Shown: positions 12,257-26,200 of the stretch, one piece after another
How positions within the stretch are numbered: the stretch's first letter is position 1
Layout: every line of letters begins with the position of its first letter
Program-made: the position numbers and the translations under genes
Source of the DNA: Antennarius striatus
Taxonomy: Eukaryota > Chordata > Actinopteri > Lophiiformes > Antennariidae
Reading direction: 5' to 3'
Assembly: GCF_040054535.1 (NCBI RefSeq)
Contig: NC_090782.1
Span: forward strand, 19,189,001 to 19,253,000
DNA length: 64,000 nt
The notes under the pieces: model-generated
The model's input: only the letters and a program-made list of their open reading frames with translations
Databases searched by the model: none
Told to the model about the DNA's origin: nothing

Positions 12257-15137
12257 TTAATGGAACAGGCACTGAGTTTGGAGGCAAGCAGCTGGGAGCC
12301 ATTTAATCTTGTTGGCTCCTCTCCTGGTTTCTTCAAGAGGTAGCAAATGAAGGTAGTGAGGCAGGATTGGGAATCAAAGTCGATTTAAGGATTTTGGGGC
12401 AGAGTCAACTCAGGCCATTTGTTACATGGCCTATATTTGCTATCTTAAGAACTATCAAGGTCTTAAGACTGGTCTTTTGCTCCATGGCCTGCTTTATTTT
12501 AGTCCTCTTTTAATTTACTTTGTTTCCAGCGCCACACCTTTCAGTTCCTCATACCATTCTTACAACTCTAAACCTGCTTCAATACATTACTGTAACTGAA
12601 CAACATGAATCTGAATACTCGCAAAAAGAAAATTTAATATTTGCGTCAGTTTTCCATTGTTTGAGGTCATTTGCTTTTAAACTGAAGTGAATTCATTTTG
12701 AAATAAAATATGTTCATTCACTTCAAAAATTGGCAGCAGGTCATCTATGAGTCATGACAAACTATGGCAGTCATTTTATTTAGGCCGTCTGAGTTTTGAA
12801 AGGACCTGATTGTAAATATTGAACGATGATGTCATAGACCATCCTTCAGGTGGAAGGCTTCTTTCACATCTCTCAAACCATCTGTCCTCACTGTCCAAAA
12901 TCTGAACATTGGTGTCCCTCTTGGGTACTGGTGGGTAACTCGTCAGCCTTGTGCTGCAGGGCCCAAGTCACTCCGAACTTGTGCTCCAGTAGATGGTGAG
13001 AGTCAAAAGGCAGGTACTGGTTTGAGTGTGTTGTTTCCTGCATACCTCAGGAAAATAACCCAGCAAATATGAGATGAAGTGAACAGTTTGCTCTGATGTT
13101 GGACTTTATGTGGCCTTTTTGGCTACATTTCATCCTTCTTCTATTCACATCTCTGCAAACTTCTAAGCAGGAAATGAACAGCAACAAAAAGACTAGTCAT
13201 TCATTCTGTTGCGTTCATCAGTAAAGATATGATCTATCAGAGGTATAGATGTAAAAAGAAATCACACCCTGGATGGATGGATGATGTTGAGCGAACCTGC
13301 TTCAGACTTTGATGAGGAGTAATTTCACTGAATTTTCCAAAATGGGAAATGTACTAAATGTACCTTCTCCTTGTGCATCTAAACATCTCAATTTTTCACT
13401 CTCCTTTGTAATACTATATGAAGTTTCCCTGTTTAGCATTAACAATGCACACACAAATATAGAATTCACAGCCCACTATGTTGATGCAGATGACATTTTA
13501 AATAGTACACCTATGTACATCATTTGTCAGCTGTTATGTCATCTTAAAATAAAGGTATACAAATGCAGGCAATTAATTTGTGAAGATTTAGAGTACTGGT
13601 TAGACTCAGAAGCAGGAAAGATGATTCAACACATGCAAGACAAAATACTTCATTTTTGATTTATTCATAGTATTCAATTTTCAGTTCTATTCATGATGCA
13701 CATCAGCACAATAACTCAATTTAATCCTAAATAAATAAAGTCCCTCCCTAAAAATAAATACCAATCACACATCAGCAGTTTGCGTGTTAAGCACTGAGGA
13801 AATAAAGAAAACATTCAAAAACAAAAATACTGAATGTAAAGAGAGTAGGTCTGTAAGAATTTCACTCCCACATAGCCCTGTGCCACAATGAGACATTTAA
13901 CAAAACACATTTGTTCCCAGTGTATCAGAAGGCACCAAAACACCACAAAAATGACCTTAACTTCCTTAGTTTTCGCACTTTGCAAGAATGGGCAAGTAAG
14001 TTTTCTTGTGCTTGGATGAGAAAACAAAAGAACTGCCACATCTACAAGAAGACAGCTATAATACAGCAAGGAGTTGACTAGCTTAGCATAGTTTAGCATG
14101 AAGAGTGCAGAGAGGAAATGCCCCCAGATGACAAAAAAACAAATAAAAAAAAGACAACCTGCACCTCTAAAACTCAGGTTCAGGTCATTTATTCGAACAT
14201 TCAAATGTATTAGAAGGAATGAATGAATCTAGATCTTTCTGGAAATTTGTCTTACAGTAACTTACAGTAATTTGATGGATTGTTATTAAAAGATGTTACA
14301 ATTACATGAACCCAGACTTGTTTAGCAGATATCTATACTCTGAAATGAAAAATTTTTTTTCATTGATTGCATGTTAAAAAGGCCACTTTAAATAAATGTC
14401 AATGCAAGTAATGAGTACAAAAGAACAATATGAATGAATTACCGCTATCTTTAAATGACCAGTTAGAGGTCACTCTGAGCACCTTGTGCTGGTTCTCCTG
14501 TTTGTTGGATCCAGGCCATGTGACCAGGTAATGATTAATCTCTGAGTGAAATGAACCAGGTGGTCAAGAACAAAAAAACCCCAGAGGAACTCTGTTTGTG
14601 TGTGTTTAAGATAAAGGAGCCCAATTATTCATAATTCCCGTGTTTAAAAGCTTAAAAAAATCCTATTGCAGTACAAGTTTTGAGAATTCTCTGAATAAAA
14701 TTTATGTTTGAAAAGCAATTGAACTATAAAATAAGAACTGTAGTCCAACAATAACCTGATTATTATTATTATTGTATAACTATTTGGTCTGTCATGAACC
14801 AAAGTTCAGTCTGATGAAGAGTCAAAACTTGAAATATATTTACTGTACCACCACTGAAGGAAAGAAACTGAGCAGTCACTCAGTGATTAAACTGTTACCT
14901 AAACGGAGAATAATTCACAGAATGTCATTTACAGTGTGAGACAACCGCTAACCTGGCACTGCCCTCAACTTTCACAGTTAACCTAAATTCATCATCATGA
15001 ACAACTAAGAAGCTTAGAACAATGATTGAAAAAAATCAAATTTCTAAACTAGAGTCATTTTTGAAGCCTTTTTCCCCATCTGAACTACAATATTCACCAA
15101 AGAGTCACTCGTTAAACGACTTTAACCTACAGAAGCA
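12257..15137. other. Upstream of kcnv2, no gene recognised
   Basis: AT-rich intergenic sequence. A 116-codon plus-strand ORF at 13309-13659 and a 129-codon minus-strand ORF at 13815-14204 have no recognisable domain and look like chance ORFs in low-GC DNA. A short GGATGG repeat lies near 13270. Confidence 0.4.
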
Positions 15138-15289
15138 TCATGTAAGGCTGATCAGCTGGGATTGTCGTCTTGCCATCCTGTCAGCCTTGAGGTCAGCGTG
15201 GAGGAGGAGACGGCGCTGGGTGGAACCCAGTGAGCTGGCCATCTGTGTCACGTCTTCATTCACCATCCAAGTCCAGCTTATATAGTTTC
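15138..15289 (-). other. Unassigned open segment with a splice-acceptor-like start
   Basis: After a good acceptor (CGGCTGCCAG) the minus strand stays open for 49 complete codons in phase 1 (NYISWTWMVNEDVTQMASS and onward, including LLLHADLKADRMARRQSQL) before a TGA at 15138-15140. Composition is GC-richer and more protein-like than its surroundings. A TATATAA string sits at its start. I do not recognise a family. It could be an orphan terminal exon, an alternative last exon of the receptor gene to its right (whose upstream donors are phase 1), or a pseudogene piece. Confidence 0.25.
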
Positions 15290-16677
15290 CTGGCAGCCGA
15301 AACATTACACAGCTTAGTTGACATGTTGCACACCTAAACAGATCCCATCAGGTTAAAGGCTTAAAGTTGTTGTTTTTTTTAAACCTGGGAAGCTGATGAG
15401 AAGAACAGAGACATGTTTCAAGCCTAAGATAATAAAGATAATATAGAATTTCTTGAAGTAAAATATACTTATGATTAACAAATCCAAAGTAACTCATCCA
15501 CCATTTGCCTGGTGTAATTAATTCATGAAGGGTCCCTTGAGTTTTGGGAGTGGTGGCCCAGATACGTAATATTTTAGTTATAGAAAGACAAAAACAACAG
15601 CAACTGAAACTGTAAGTTTGAGAATGACTTGACTTTTTTAAACTTTTTTCCTACAACAGGTGTTTCCTGTGGTAGAAAAACTGTATTTCTGCTGGTGTGG
15701 ACAGACCATAGCCTCCATCTCGTGTGAATATGATCAATCAATCATGAAAATCCCCCAAAAATCAAATAACCAAGTTAAAACAGATTTTTTTGGTTTAAAA
15801 AAAAAAAGGTATGAAACACATACCGTTAGGGCCCATACAAAACACGCTGAAGTTTCAGTGAATACTGTGCATCAAGTTGAGGAGGTGTGGCTAACTTGTC
15901 AATATCATGTACGCAGATGCAGACAATCTGACTCACCCAAAGAGAACTAATAAAACACCCAAAACACTGCAGACAGTTTTCTCTATGGCCATGATAGTTA
16001 AAGGACTTTAACAAGAAGTTAATAATGCATGTATGAAACTGGGTCATCAGAGAGTTGTTTTGATCAAAATTATAATAACTACCATGAGCGTAAGGAACAT
16101 GAGCATTACACCTGTTGATATTCCTGTGAAGGGGACTATTCTGAGGACTCCAGACTCACACGTGTAATTGCTTGAAAACTGGGAATAAACTGATAGTTTG
16201 AGAGAGATAAGCGATCCATAAACTCAACTTTCTGTTTGCCACTGATCAGTGAATCTACATTGGATGACAGAATAGATTTTCTATTGAATGGTCTGTTGCG
16301 ACCGTGTTCCTGCAATCCCCCATCATGTTTTAGCTGTTTGGGAAAGATGTGTTAGTCTCGGTATGCTCTCAGTGACGTAATTCCTGACCGAAGGTTTTGG
16401 GACAAGCATGCCTTCCTGAAGAGGAAGCACCTGTGGATCCTGTAACTCCAGAAGCAAAAGCTTTTTTTCAGTTCCGGGACAAATACAATGGCTACACTGG
16501 TATAAATCCCTGCATCACAAAAGCATAACAGCAGAGGCTTTGCTCTCAATAATATAGCTATAGCTACACTATGTTGAGTATCTTTGGGTCTCAAAAAAGA
16601 TGCTCTAGAACTTCAAGCTATTATTTAACACCGATTAGCTGCAGCCAACAATGAGTCAACAGCAGCTACCGTTCTTT

Positions 16678-17128
16678 GGCTCCGTCCACACGATGACGGA
16701 TTTTTTTGAAAACGCAACTATTTAAAAACGCATCGAAAACGATTCGCGTCCACACGACAGCGTTTTCAAAAAAATCTCCGTCCACACGTAAACGCATCAG
16801 TGCGTTTTCGAAGACTGCTCTAAGCATGCCAAACCATGTGGTGGCAGTATTGAATCAAATTTTATCCAATAGGAATCCTCCGTGTTTTGTTGTCACAACA
16901 CACGGGCCCATTAATATGACGTCACAGCGGTTTTCGTCGCAAGCAAAACGCCAGCGTTTTTAAAAAGTTGAGGATACACCGTCCACACGACAAAATCCAC
17001 CTAGGCCAGCGTTTTTCGAAAAGTTGCATTTTTGTTCCGGATATCTCATTGTCGTGTGGACAGAAGGCGTAAACGCAACAGAAAAGTTGCGTTTTCAAAA
17101 AGTTCCGGCATCGTGTGGACAGGGCCTT
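16678..17128. mobile_element. MITE-like DNA transposon with 'GTCCACACG' repeats
   Basis: Ends are inverted: the left starts GGCTCCGTCCACACGATG and the reverse complement of the right starts GGCCCTGTCCACACGATG. The inside repeats GTCCACACG and GAAAACGC/GCGTTTTC motifs in both orientations. There is no coding capacity. This structure fits a non-autonomous, probably hAT-type, fish element. I could not define a clean target duplication, so superfamily is inferred. Confidence 0.7.
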
Positions 17129-17225
17129 TATCTCTCTACAGCTCCGCATGGTGTTGTAATCGAACTCTTTTGTAAAAGTTCAATCACATATTAAAGACCT
17201 GATTTTCACTGCAAAACACTGAATG

Positions 17226-20200
17226 TCATGTTAATGAAGTCTGCCGACTTCCACTGACTTTGTGTGCTTCCGGACCCATCAGTGACACTTGAATGATGAG
17301 CGGGTCCTGGGACTCTTTGAGGGAGAAGGTCTGCTCAGCAACAGGCCTGGAGGGCCTGAACTCCTCTCTCCACCAACAAAGTGCTATTCCAACCAGCAGC
17401 ACACTGAGGATTACTGGGAACACACACACACACACACATACACACACGCACAGACACACACACATACAAAGACAAACTGAATAATTTCCTGCAACTCTGC
17501 AGACATGACAGACATAAAGAGGCTGACATCAACTTTCTTCCACTCCCCTCCTCTGAGTGGACAAACAAATTGTTGGCTGTTATGACAGAAAAGGAAGCTG
17601 GGTGTGACTGTCGACCTCATCATGCGCTGACATAACATTCATGTCCTCAATGATGCAGTCTAAAATGTGAAACGCTTGGTTAGGATGCAGCTGGGACAAT
17701 GACAAACGTTTTCTTTACTCATACTCGTGTTGGTCCGCCCCAAGTTACCGAAAAAGATTTTATTGTTGGTTGTTTTACAGAAAAGTGAAGCGAATCAGGG
17801 GGATTTATTTTGGTCACTTTTTTCAAGGAAGGTTCTTACCGATAAGAGAGAGGATCCCAGAAAACATTGGATCAGATAAAGTTGTTGCGGGTATGGTACG
17901 AGAGATTGATGGAATTTCTAAGGGTTTCTTTCGTCCCATTTCTGGAGGAGTGCAGCGAAACTCTGGAGTCTCAGCGAGCAGGTCAACGACACACTCATGC
18001 TGACAGACAGTCCCGGTATTTCCACATATAGATGGACCTATGGATCAGATCAATGTTTAATTTGTTGAATACCAACAATACAGCGTTGCATCACTTTGAT
18101 TCAAAGTTCATACATCACTTTAAATGAACCTTTTGTCATTTATAAAAGAGGATGAGGTGAACAAAACGGGTGAATACTATCCTCAACAACTACGGAGGTA
18201 CTCGGTGCAATGCCTTCATTTTTGCATAATTAAAAAAAAAACTGTCCTTATGTATGGAAAGAAGAAAAATGTTTTAGTCCCAGGAGGGTAACAATAATAA
18301 AAAAAAAAAAATCAGCCAGACTCAGTCATCCCCACCATCCTTTGATCAACAGTGAACAGTCCATGAAAAATATGTTGGCAAAATCACCTTCCCTCACGTT
18401 GAATGTGTTTGACGGGTCATACCGTTCGGCTGGAGCGCAGGATGAATGATGACCACACCACCAGGCGATGCTGCATTTGACGACAGTATCTGCAGGTTCT
18501 TGCCGTCGTGTTTGTTGGCTCTGCAGACAGTGTGTGTCACTTCTTCATTCCAGTACATAAAGCCCTGAAGCGTTACAGAGAGACACAGTACAGGAAATCA
18601 GATCAACCTCAGGGAGAGTTTCTGAATGACAGATGTTAACTATTAAAATTGTTCCATTTGTGGAAAGAAATGTGAAAATATATGTGTTTCACTTAGTATT
18701 GCACCTGCTTGCAGGGATATGAACAGAAGAAATAAACGCAATATAACAACCCGGGTAAGCGGTTGGAAATAAAACAATAAAACTCCTTATCAACGCCTTT
18801 TACTCCACAAAGCAAAACATATTCAAGGCATTTGATTTTTATGATGATGAAGTAGTAAACACAGGAACTTTAATACAATTCATCAAGACGCTTTATTAAT
18901 AATTCATTACTTAAGCTAAAAAGGAACTTATTAACAAAACAAAAACAAAAGATTTCTTGCTACTGTCATCCCAATAAACCCTTGTGGTTATTATGGTTTA
19001 CTGGGTTAATCAACGTTATTCAACAAAGCAGCAACAGGACAGGATGTATTGCTGTGGTGTACGCAGGGTTGTGGGATTAGCATGTTAGGCTAAGATGCAT
19101 GTATTTATTGTCATTTTCTTTAATAATCTATTTTCAAGTGATTGGGTAGTTAGAGTCTGGTAAAAGGTCACCCCCCCATAGGGCAGAAACATGGCCCCTT
19201 TACCTCAAATACAGCCAGTCCAAAGGGCCGGTCCAGGTAGCCGTTAGACTCCACCACAGTTTTACGCTGACGGCCTTCGAAGTTTATCCTGGAGATGCTT
19301 TTTGTTCCCTGGTCGATCCAGTAAAGCAGCTGACGAGGAATATCTAGAAAACAAAATTACAGCATATTTCATCCCATGAAAGACAACACCATGAGACACC
19401 ATGTCAACATATTCAAATGAACTGTGGGGACAACTGGAGCTCAGCTTTCAACTAGAAGTACAAACAGTTGCGTGTCGTTCTTGTTCCTAAGGGGAAACTT
19501 TCCCGTCTTTTATACAGACAGGACTCTAATAGTACCAACAAAATAAGTAAATCTAAATATCAGTACATATTTCTCAGTAAACATACCCAGAGAGAGAGCG
19601 ACAGGCTGCCGTATTGAGTAAGTAACCAGAGACATTCGATCCCGTCCATCTAGGCGAGCCCTCTCAATCTGTGCGCTGCTGCCGCTCTGGGCCCAGAAGA
19701 GCAGCCTGAAAAACAGAAGCCACTGATAAATATTACAGCTGGAATTCCACACAGATAAATAGGAATAGTCTGGCTCCCCCTACCCTTGGAGAGGATCCAC
19801 AGCCACTGCTGAAGGTTTGTCCAACCCCGTGATGAGCTGACGTTGAGCTGAACCGTCCAAAAGGCCAACATGAACAGAACCCGTCTCCACACTGGTCCAA
19901 TAGAGGAGATGATGGATCCAGTCCAAAGCCAGGCCCGACACCGAGCCTTGAACCTTCAGAGCCAACACTGACTTCTGCAGGTTCTCATCCATAGCGACCC
20001 TGAAGTGGATCCAAGAGTGAAACGAACATGGAAAAATCAATAAATCAAACCTTAATTCAAACTTTTGCTCCATCCAGATAACGATGCACGTCTACAGTAC
20101 ATTCTTCATTCTGTTTTTTACACCTACTGACTGAGGTTACTTGAAATTAAGGCATTGATGTCTCCTTCAAGACTCTTAATTAACTTTTAATCTACTGCCA

Positions 20201-23200
20201 TCATCAGGTCAAAATTTTAACTTTATCAATTACCTGTCTAAAACTCCTTTTACTTGACGGGTTGTTGTTTTTTGGTTTAGTTTGTAAAATATACAAACCT
20301 GAGCCAGGAAAACAAAAACAATCTTGCAGAATCTATCACAATTATAATTTTTCTTGTCTTTCTAGAAGCTACAGCCGTCATCAGCCCTCAAAAGTTTCGT
20401 TTTTGTAAGGTGACACAGAGCAGTGTGTGGCAAAGGCTACAGCTACAGCTTGGTACCTGCTAATAGAGGCCCATCCTGGCCGGGCCCAGTATAGTGTTCT
20501 GTTAGAGGCCAAGGCTGCCACTGGTCCCCGTCCGGCTAAATGTCGAGCCGGTTCCCTGTAGTCGGTGCCAGTAATGTTTATCCATCTCATTCCTTTGGAA
20601 GAAGCGAAAACTAGCTGAGCCTCACCTCCTGGACGCAAAAACAAAAAAAAATTCAATCAAATAAATAAATAAATAATAATCAGGTTTTAACATTTGGAGT
20701 GATTTTGAAGCACATTTAAAGAATTGGTCGCTGAGTTTGTTTTGTAATGTAAACCAATTCTCGGGCGTTACGTCATCACCGTGTTAAGAACTAAACCAAC
20801 AACATCCATCCTAACGATAATAACTTACTGATGTGACCAAGCGGATGTCATAAAATGGCAATCACAATAAATATGATACGCCGCTATCTGAGAGTGGCTC
20901 ATGTCCGAACTGATGGACGTTGGCTAATGTGTTTGTACATCCATTCTTGCCTTTCAGCTTAATGAGTCAAAGTTGACTGAGGTGAGATCAGTGTGGGCCT
21001 GCAGACAAACCCAACCACAATCCATTCACTTGGCACAAATACTGTGCGCAAATATGCATTTCACATGAGTTCTTAGGCACACGGCAAAAGTCAATAAGAG
21101 TACACTCATTTAGTGCCTACAGTGTTCGGTATTTACTTCACAAAATAAAAGAAAAAAACTCACAACACTGCGTTTAACCTTTAGATCATCAGTGGGTGGT
21201 TTCCAGAGGACTAGGGCTTCATGTACAAAGCGTGCCTACGCACAAATACATGGGGAATGCTCTTTTTTTTCCACAACTCAGAGCGATCAGACGTGGAAAT
21301 GTGCACGTTTCCACAGCCTTTGGTCCTTTGGTGACACTTAGAGGAGATGATGGGAAACTCACACAAGTCTTTGTACATGAGGCTGTGGTCTTTTGTTTCT
21401 CACCTTTGGCTCGACACTCTCTGGTCGTTGGATTCATCCGGTAGTCCTCGAGACAATCACAGGTGAGGGTCCCATTCACGTGAACACAAAGCTGATCGCA
21501 TATGTCGCTCTCCAGGCACGTGTCAATGTCTCCATTAAAAGAAAAGTTGCATGAAGATGCAACACATGGTTGTGTTAGAGCTATGTAGTACACAGGAAAC
21601 CCAGTAGCATGTTCTCCAAATAAACAGCTAAAAATGAACACTTAAATCCTCCATCACTGACCCTTCGCCTCACCTTCACATTGACTGTCAGCGACCAGTT
21701 TCATGTTGTCAGGGCAGAGGCAGTAGAAACCCATGGGCTGATCCTTACACACATGAGAGCAGCCTCCATTGTCAACCTTACATTCATCCTGATCTGCAAA
21801 ATGAAAGAACAAATGTTTCATACCAGCACAAACGAAGGTGTTTAGCTACAGGTACAAATCTGGGTAGTTCTTATGGGACCCATAAATGTTTACTTCCACC
21901 AGTTTGTTAACAATAAAATGACCGTCTCAATCTAAAACTATAATTTTTGGAAGAAAAAAAATACCCCCACAAAAGAAAATGTTTTTACTTCCAAGTGTCT
22001 GTGTCTTCTGTCGGTTAACAGGACGACTGAATTTCTGAATATATAAAATCTACTGTATTGGAGTTTGTGGTCTGGATTATCAACTGGACTTAAGACATAT
22101 TTTTCACAGATTCTTTACCATTGGAGCATAAAGCTTCTAGCCTCATGGATGATGGATAAAATTGGTGTTACAAAAATTGCACCACGACATTATATAATAT
22201 CTACCACACTTCAAAGTCCACTCTGTAGCTGAGAGAGGTTCAGATCTACCGAGCCAGAATGAATAAATTCTATGTTACAGACATGTTCGATGATGGAATT
22301 GGAGCAGGAACTGTGCTGAATCTAATGAATATCAATTTTTTTTACAATAGCAGTGAGATTTTAAATGAGCAGGGGAGGTTTTCATGGTTAACGAATCGTA
22401 TGGGGGTCACTCTAGGATGGGCCTGTTGCCCTCAGGTGTAATGACATAATGGAGGAGCCGCTCTGCCTTCATGAAAGTTTTCATGTACTCTAATTTATTT
22501 CAAATCAAGCAGTAATTACATGTTTTATCCATATAGTTCTAAGATGCCACCTTTTGCTGTCTGACGTCTCCTGATAGCATCTCAGCTCATACACTCTACC
22601 TGATACGGGTGCTCTCCATTTGGTGTGTTTAACGTTGGTGACTGTTTGGGTCGGTGTGTGTGGTGCAATACAGTCAGTCTTCCTTTAGACTAAACCAAAA
22701 TAAAGTTAATCACACTCATCTCTAAGTTTCTGGGGAGGAGTGCATGAATTTGTGTTTTTTCTTCATTTCTCTCCTCATTTCTTCAATGGAACCAGTTGGA
22801 ACAAATTTTTTTTTGTTTTTTTCTGTGCTTCAAATTATGATAGCATCAGCTGGAAAGAAAAACATTACCTGATCAACAGCAGGTTAAAACTGCTTCCAGG
22901 TATGTCATGGTGCTCACAGCTGATGGTAATCTAGTACGCTTTTGTGCTGAACACGAAGTGATAAGAACAGTAAGAAGCAGCGCGAGACTGCCCTATGGTG
23001 GCCATCAACAATCAGCAAACTCAAACACAGTAAGAAGTCTGGTATGACTGACATCATCTTTTTGCCACATCAGTCTTCACAGGAATTTGTTTTCCATTTA
23101 GTCTGATTACCATAATCCGAAAATACATCTACATGTACTTTGAAAGTGTGCCTCCAACTGCAGCCACTGTCTAAAATGTTCCTTACTGGAGCTCAGAACC

Positions 23201-26200
23201 AAAACACCTGGCTGTCTACAGTCTTTAAGGCTCCTCACTCACCACAATTTTCTTCGTCGCTGCCATCAGAGCAGTCTGGTGTGTTGTCACACTTCCAGCT
23301 CTGATGGATGCACTGCCCGTCTCTACACTGAAACTCAGACGACACACATGCAGGAGAATTCTGCGGATGTGGCCGAGGCAAACCAGACAAAGCAGTGCAG
23401 TTCTGGCAGGAAGCCTCGTCACTCCTGTCACCGCAGTCGTTCACGCCGTCACACAAGAGATGTGGAGGTATGCATTCCCTGCTGTGGCAGACAAATTCTT
23501 TTTTCTTACACGGGTGACCTGTGAAGGGTGTAAGTTAAAGTTATAGCAATGATTAAATCAAGACCTTTTGTCAGATTGGAGCAGACAACTTGATACAGAA
23601 GTGACAACTGCCACTGGGTAATGAGGCAAAACTCTCAGGAGGTGCAAAATAATAACAAATTTTATATTTCCATATGCGTTGAAACTTATTGACAGCTGCT
23701 CGTGGTGTGACGAAACACATTAAACATGACTAGACAGTCTGGCATTACATGGGTACATATTTAGTGAGACAAAAGGTAAGAGATGGTAAATGTCACGTCT
23801 CTCACATTAAAGCAACACTTACAGTAATCACATCTGCTGCCATTATTGACATGAACAATAATTAGTCTTGCAGTACCAGTAAACCGGTTTAAATAATTCC
23901 CACTGAATTTTTTTTTTTAATGAAAGCCTGCAGCAGCTTATATTTTAAGCTGAAAACCCAATCCCACAGGAATTCAAAATCAAAGTCTAATGACTTCCAC
24001 AAAGCAGAAAACAAAAATCTGCAATGGTATTTCTTCACATAAGGCAGGAGTCAGACGTAGCACTGAAATTCAATTTAAAAACACGTTGGAAAATAGGAAA
24101 AAACAAAAAAATCAAACAAGCCAATGGTATGAATAACTGACAATTACTTATTCTCCACAATTTTGGCAGAAATGCCTGAATAGATCATCCGTGTTCACAC
24201 AGGTGGATGGACAGGTTTCCTAGGTGTTTCCTTGTCAGGGAATGCCCATTTTGTCCTGACTGTTTGGTTCAAGCTGCCAAAAATAAGCTTGTGAAACCCA
24301 AACCAGCGTGCATGTGTGTGTTTGTTGTTTGGGATAAGATCACATGGTAGACATTGTCCTCACCGCAGTGGAGTTCATCTGATCTGTCTTTACAGTCTGT
24401 GCGTCCATCACACACCTTCAGCGTAGGTATGCACGAGCCATCGCTGCACCTGAAATCCAGCTGCTGGCGTGAGGCGGGCAGAGAGTGACCGGCAGCCCCT
24501 GAGGTACATGGAAACACACAGCTTCCTGTGAATGTGCGGTCGTTAGTTAAAAAATCGACTGGTCAAATTGGCTGGCTTGTGGGTGAAGGAAGAGTAGAAT
24601 AAAGTTTGAGGCTGATCTGGGCACAGATGCAGATTATAGACATCATCACAGCGACATCAATGTGTGCTCAGGGCATGGGAACAGCGATCCAATAACTGAC
24701 GATCTTCTCACAGTGATATAGTTACAGGGTTTTGTTTTGGAATAGCTTGGAAACTCTGGTGCTTGGAGACTAAGGAATTTTGTGTATTATCTGACTTTCT
24801 CATAACATAAAATGAAAAAAGGAAGATTTTGACAACTCTGGCAATCACTATCAAAACTCATGTATTCACAAGGCAACCGTTCTTCACATGCAAGGACAAA
24901 ATACACACACTTTACCTTGTCTTGCTTCACAACAAAATATATGTTTGAACAGAACATTTATTTAAAATTTGCATGTGATTCATTGATACACATAAAGTCA
25001 GAGTTGTACACACCTGTTCCCAGGGCCAATGTAAGACCTTACTGGAACAGTTTCTGGGTACAGTACATATATAAAGTATAGCTGAGTAGAGGTAAGATCG
25101 GGCCTAAAAAATCCAGCCCGACCCGACCCTGAGATTAATAAAGCCTGACCCGACCGTAATTATTGACATTTTGAGCCCGACCCGGCCCAAAATTCAGGCT
25201 GGGTCAGGCTTGGACTCAGGCTTAAGATCTTACCTCTACTTTCAGTGCCAACGATGGAAAAGTTAAAGTGACAGGAAAAGATACAGCTGACGCATGGAGG
25301 GAACGGAGCAGGCATTGTAGATGGATGTTTCTCATATAGCGCCTTCTCTGTTTTACCTAAATTATTTATTTTATAAGGGTATTCCTTAGTTTAATATCCA
25401 TAGATCGTTTGAAATATATAATATATAAATATATATTTATTAAAAAAGTTCAGGCCGGATCGGGCTTGGACTCGGGCTTAATATCTTAACTCTATAGCGG
25501 AGTGATCATTAGGAGCATTATTGGGAGCATCCACTAGATTGCAGTAATGAGACAGGACTCCAAACAATCTCCACCTATGAGGCATTTTAAACTCAGGACA
25601 CAATGAGGCCACTAGATATCAAAGTTCAGTCTGTCCTGAGCATTTCTCTCTGAGCAGCTTCTTTAAGTGTTCTCATGTACCTGGCATCAGGACTTCCTCA
25701 GTCCCCGCATATTTTAACGAAAGGCTGAGCCATTTTTCGTTTTGACACAATGTTTTACAATTGCAGAAATCCATGTAACATACAGAGAACGTAGTTTTGT
25801 GTTCCAGTATCTGTTGTTTGAGGGATCATTGAAGCTGTCTCACAAATGCTAGGATATTTAGAGACATTAGCCTATATTTTCAAAATTGTTAAAATACGTG
25901 TTTAAGTTAAACTGTAGCAGATGTCTTGCTTCCAGTCAAGAGTTAGGGCTGAAACTGCATCGTTTCACAAAAGTGTCATCATAAAAGTGTGGATTTTAAA
26001 TTAGGTGAAAATGACAGCTTTCCTTTACTCATTTGGATTTACAATGAGCCAGTGACAGGCTTGAGAGGCTTAATCAGTTATGGTCAAACATCTCTGACCT
26101 GATGCTGTCTAATGTGTCCGACCCTCCGCTTTCATGTCATGTCCCAAGTATGTGGAACTAACTTCAAGAGATCAACTAATCTCAGCTCTTTTCCATCAAA

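Noticed and set aside
13309..13659. 116-codon plus-strand ORF
   Set aside because: No domain, signal or promoter and composition like the AT-rich background. Treated as chance.
13815..14204. 129-codon minus-strand ORF with hydrophobic stretches
   Set aside because: Hydrophobicity comes from T-rich DNA, with no recognisable protein family.
16356..16445. Plus-strand open stretch reading SRYALSDVIPDRRFWDKH and ending in WIL, after a TAG
   Set aside because: Looks protein-like, but only 29 codons, with a weak acceptor context and no family I could name. Left out as a gene.
17335..17638. Minus-strand ORFs translating the TG tract as Cys-Val repeats
   Set aside because: Artefacts of the microsatellite. 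The receptor exon frame was chosen by splice phase and the membrane helix.
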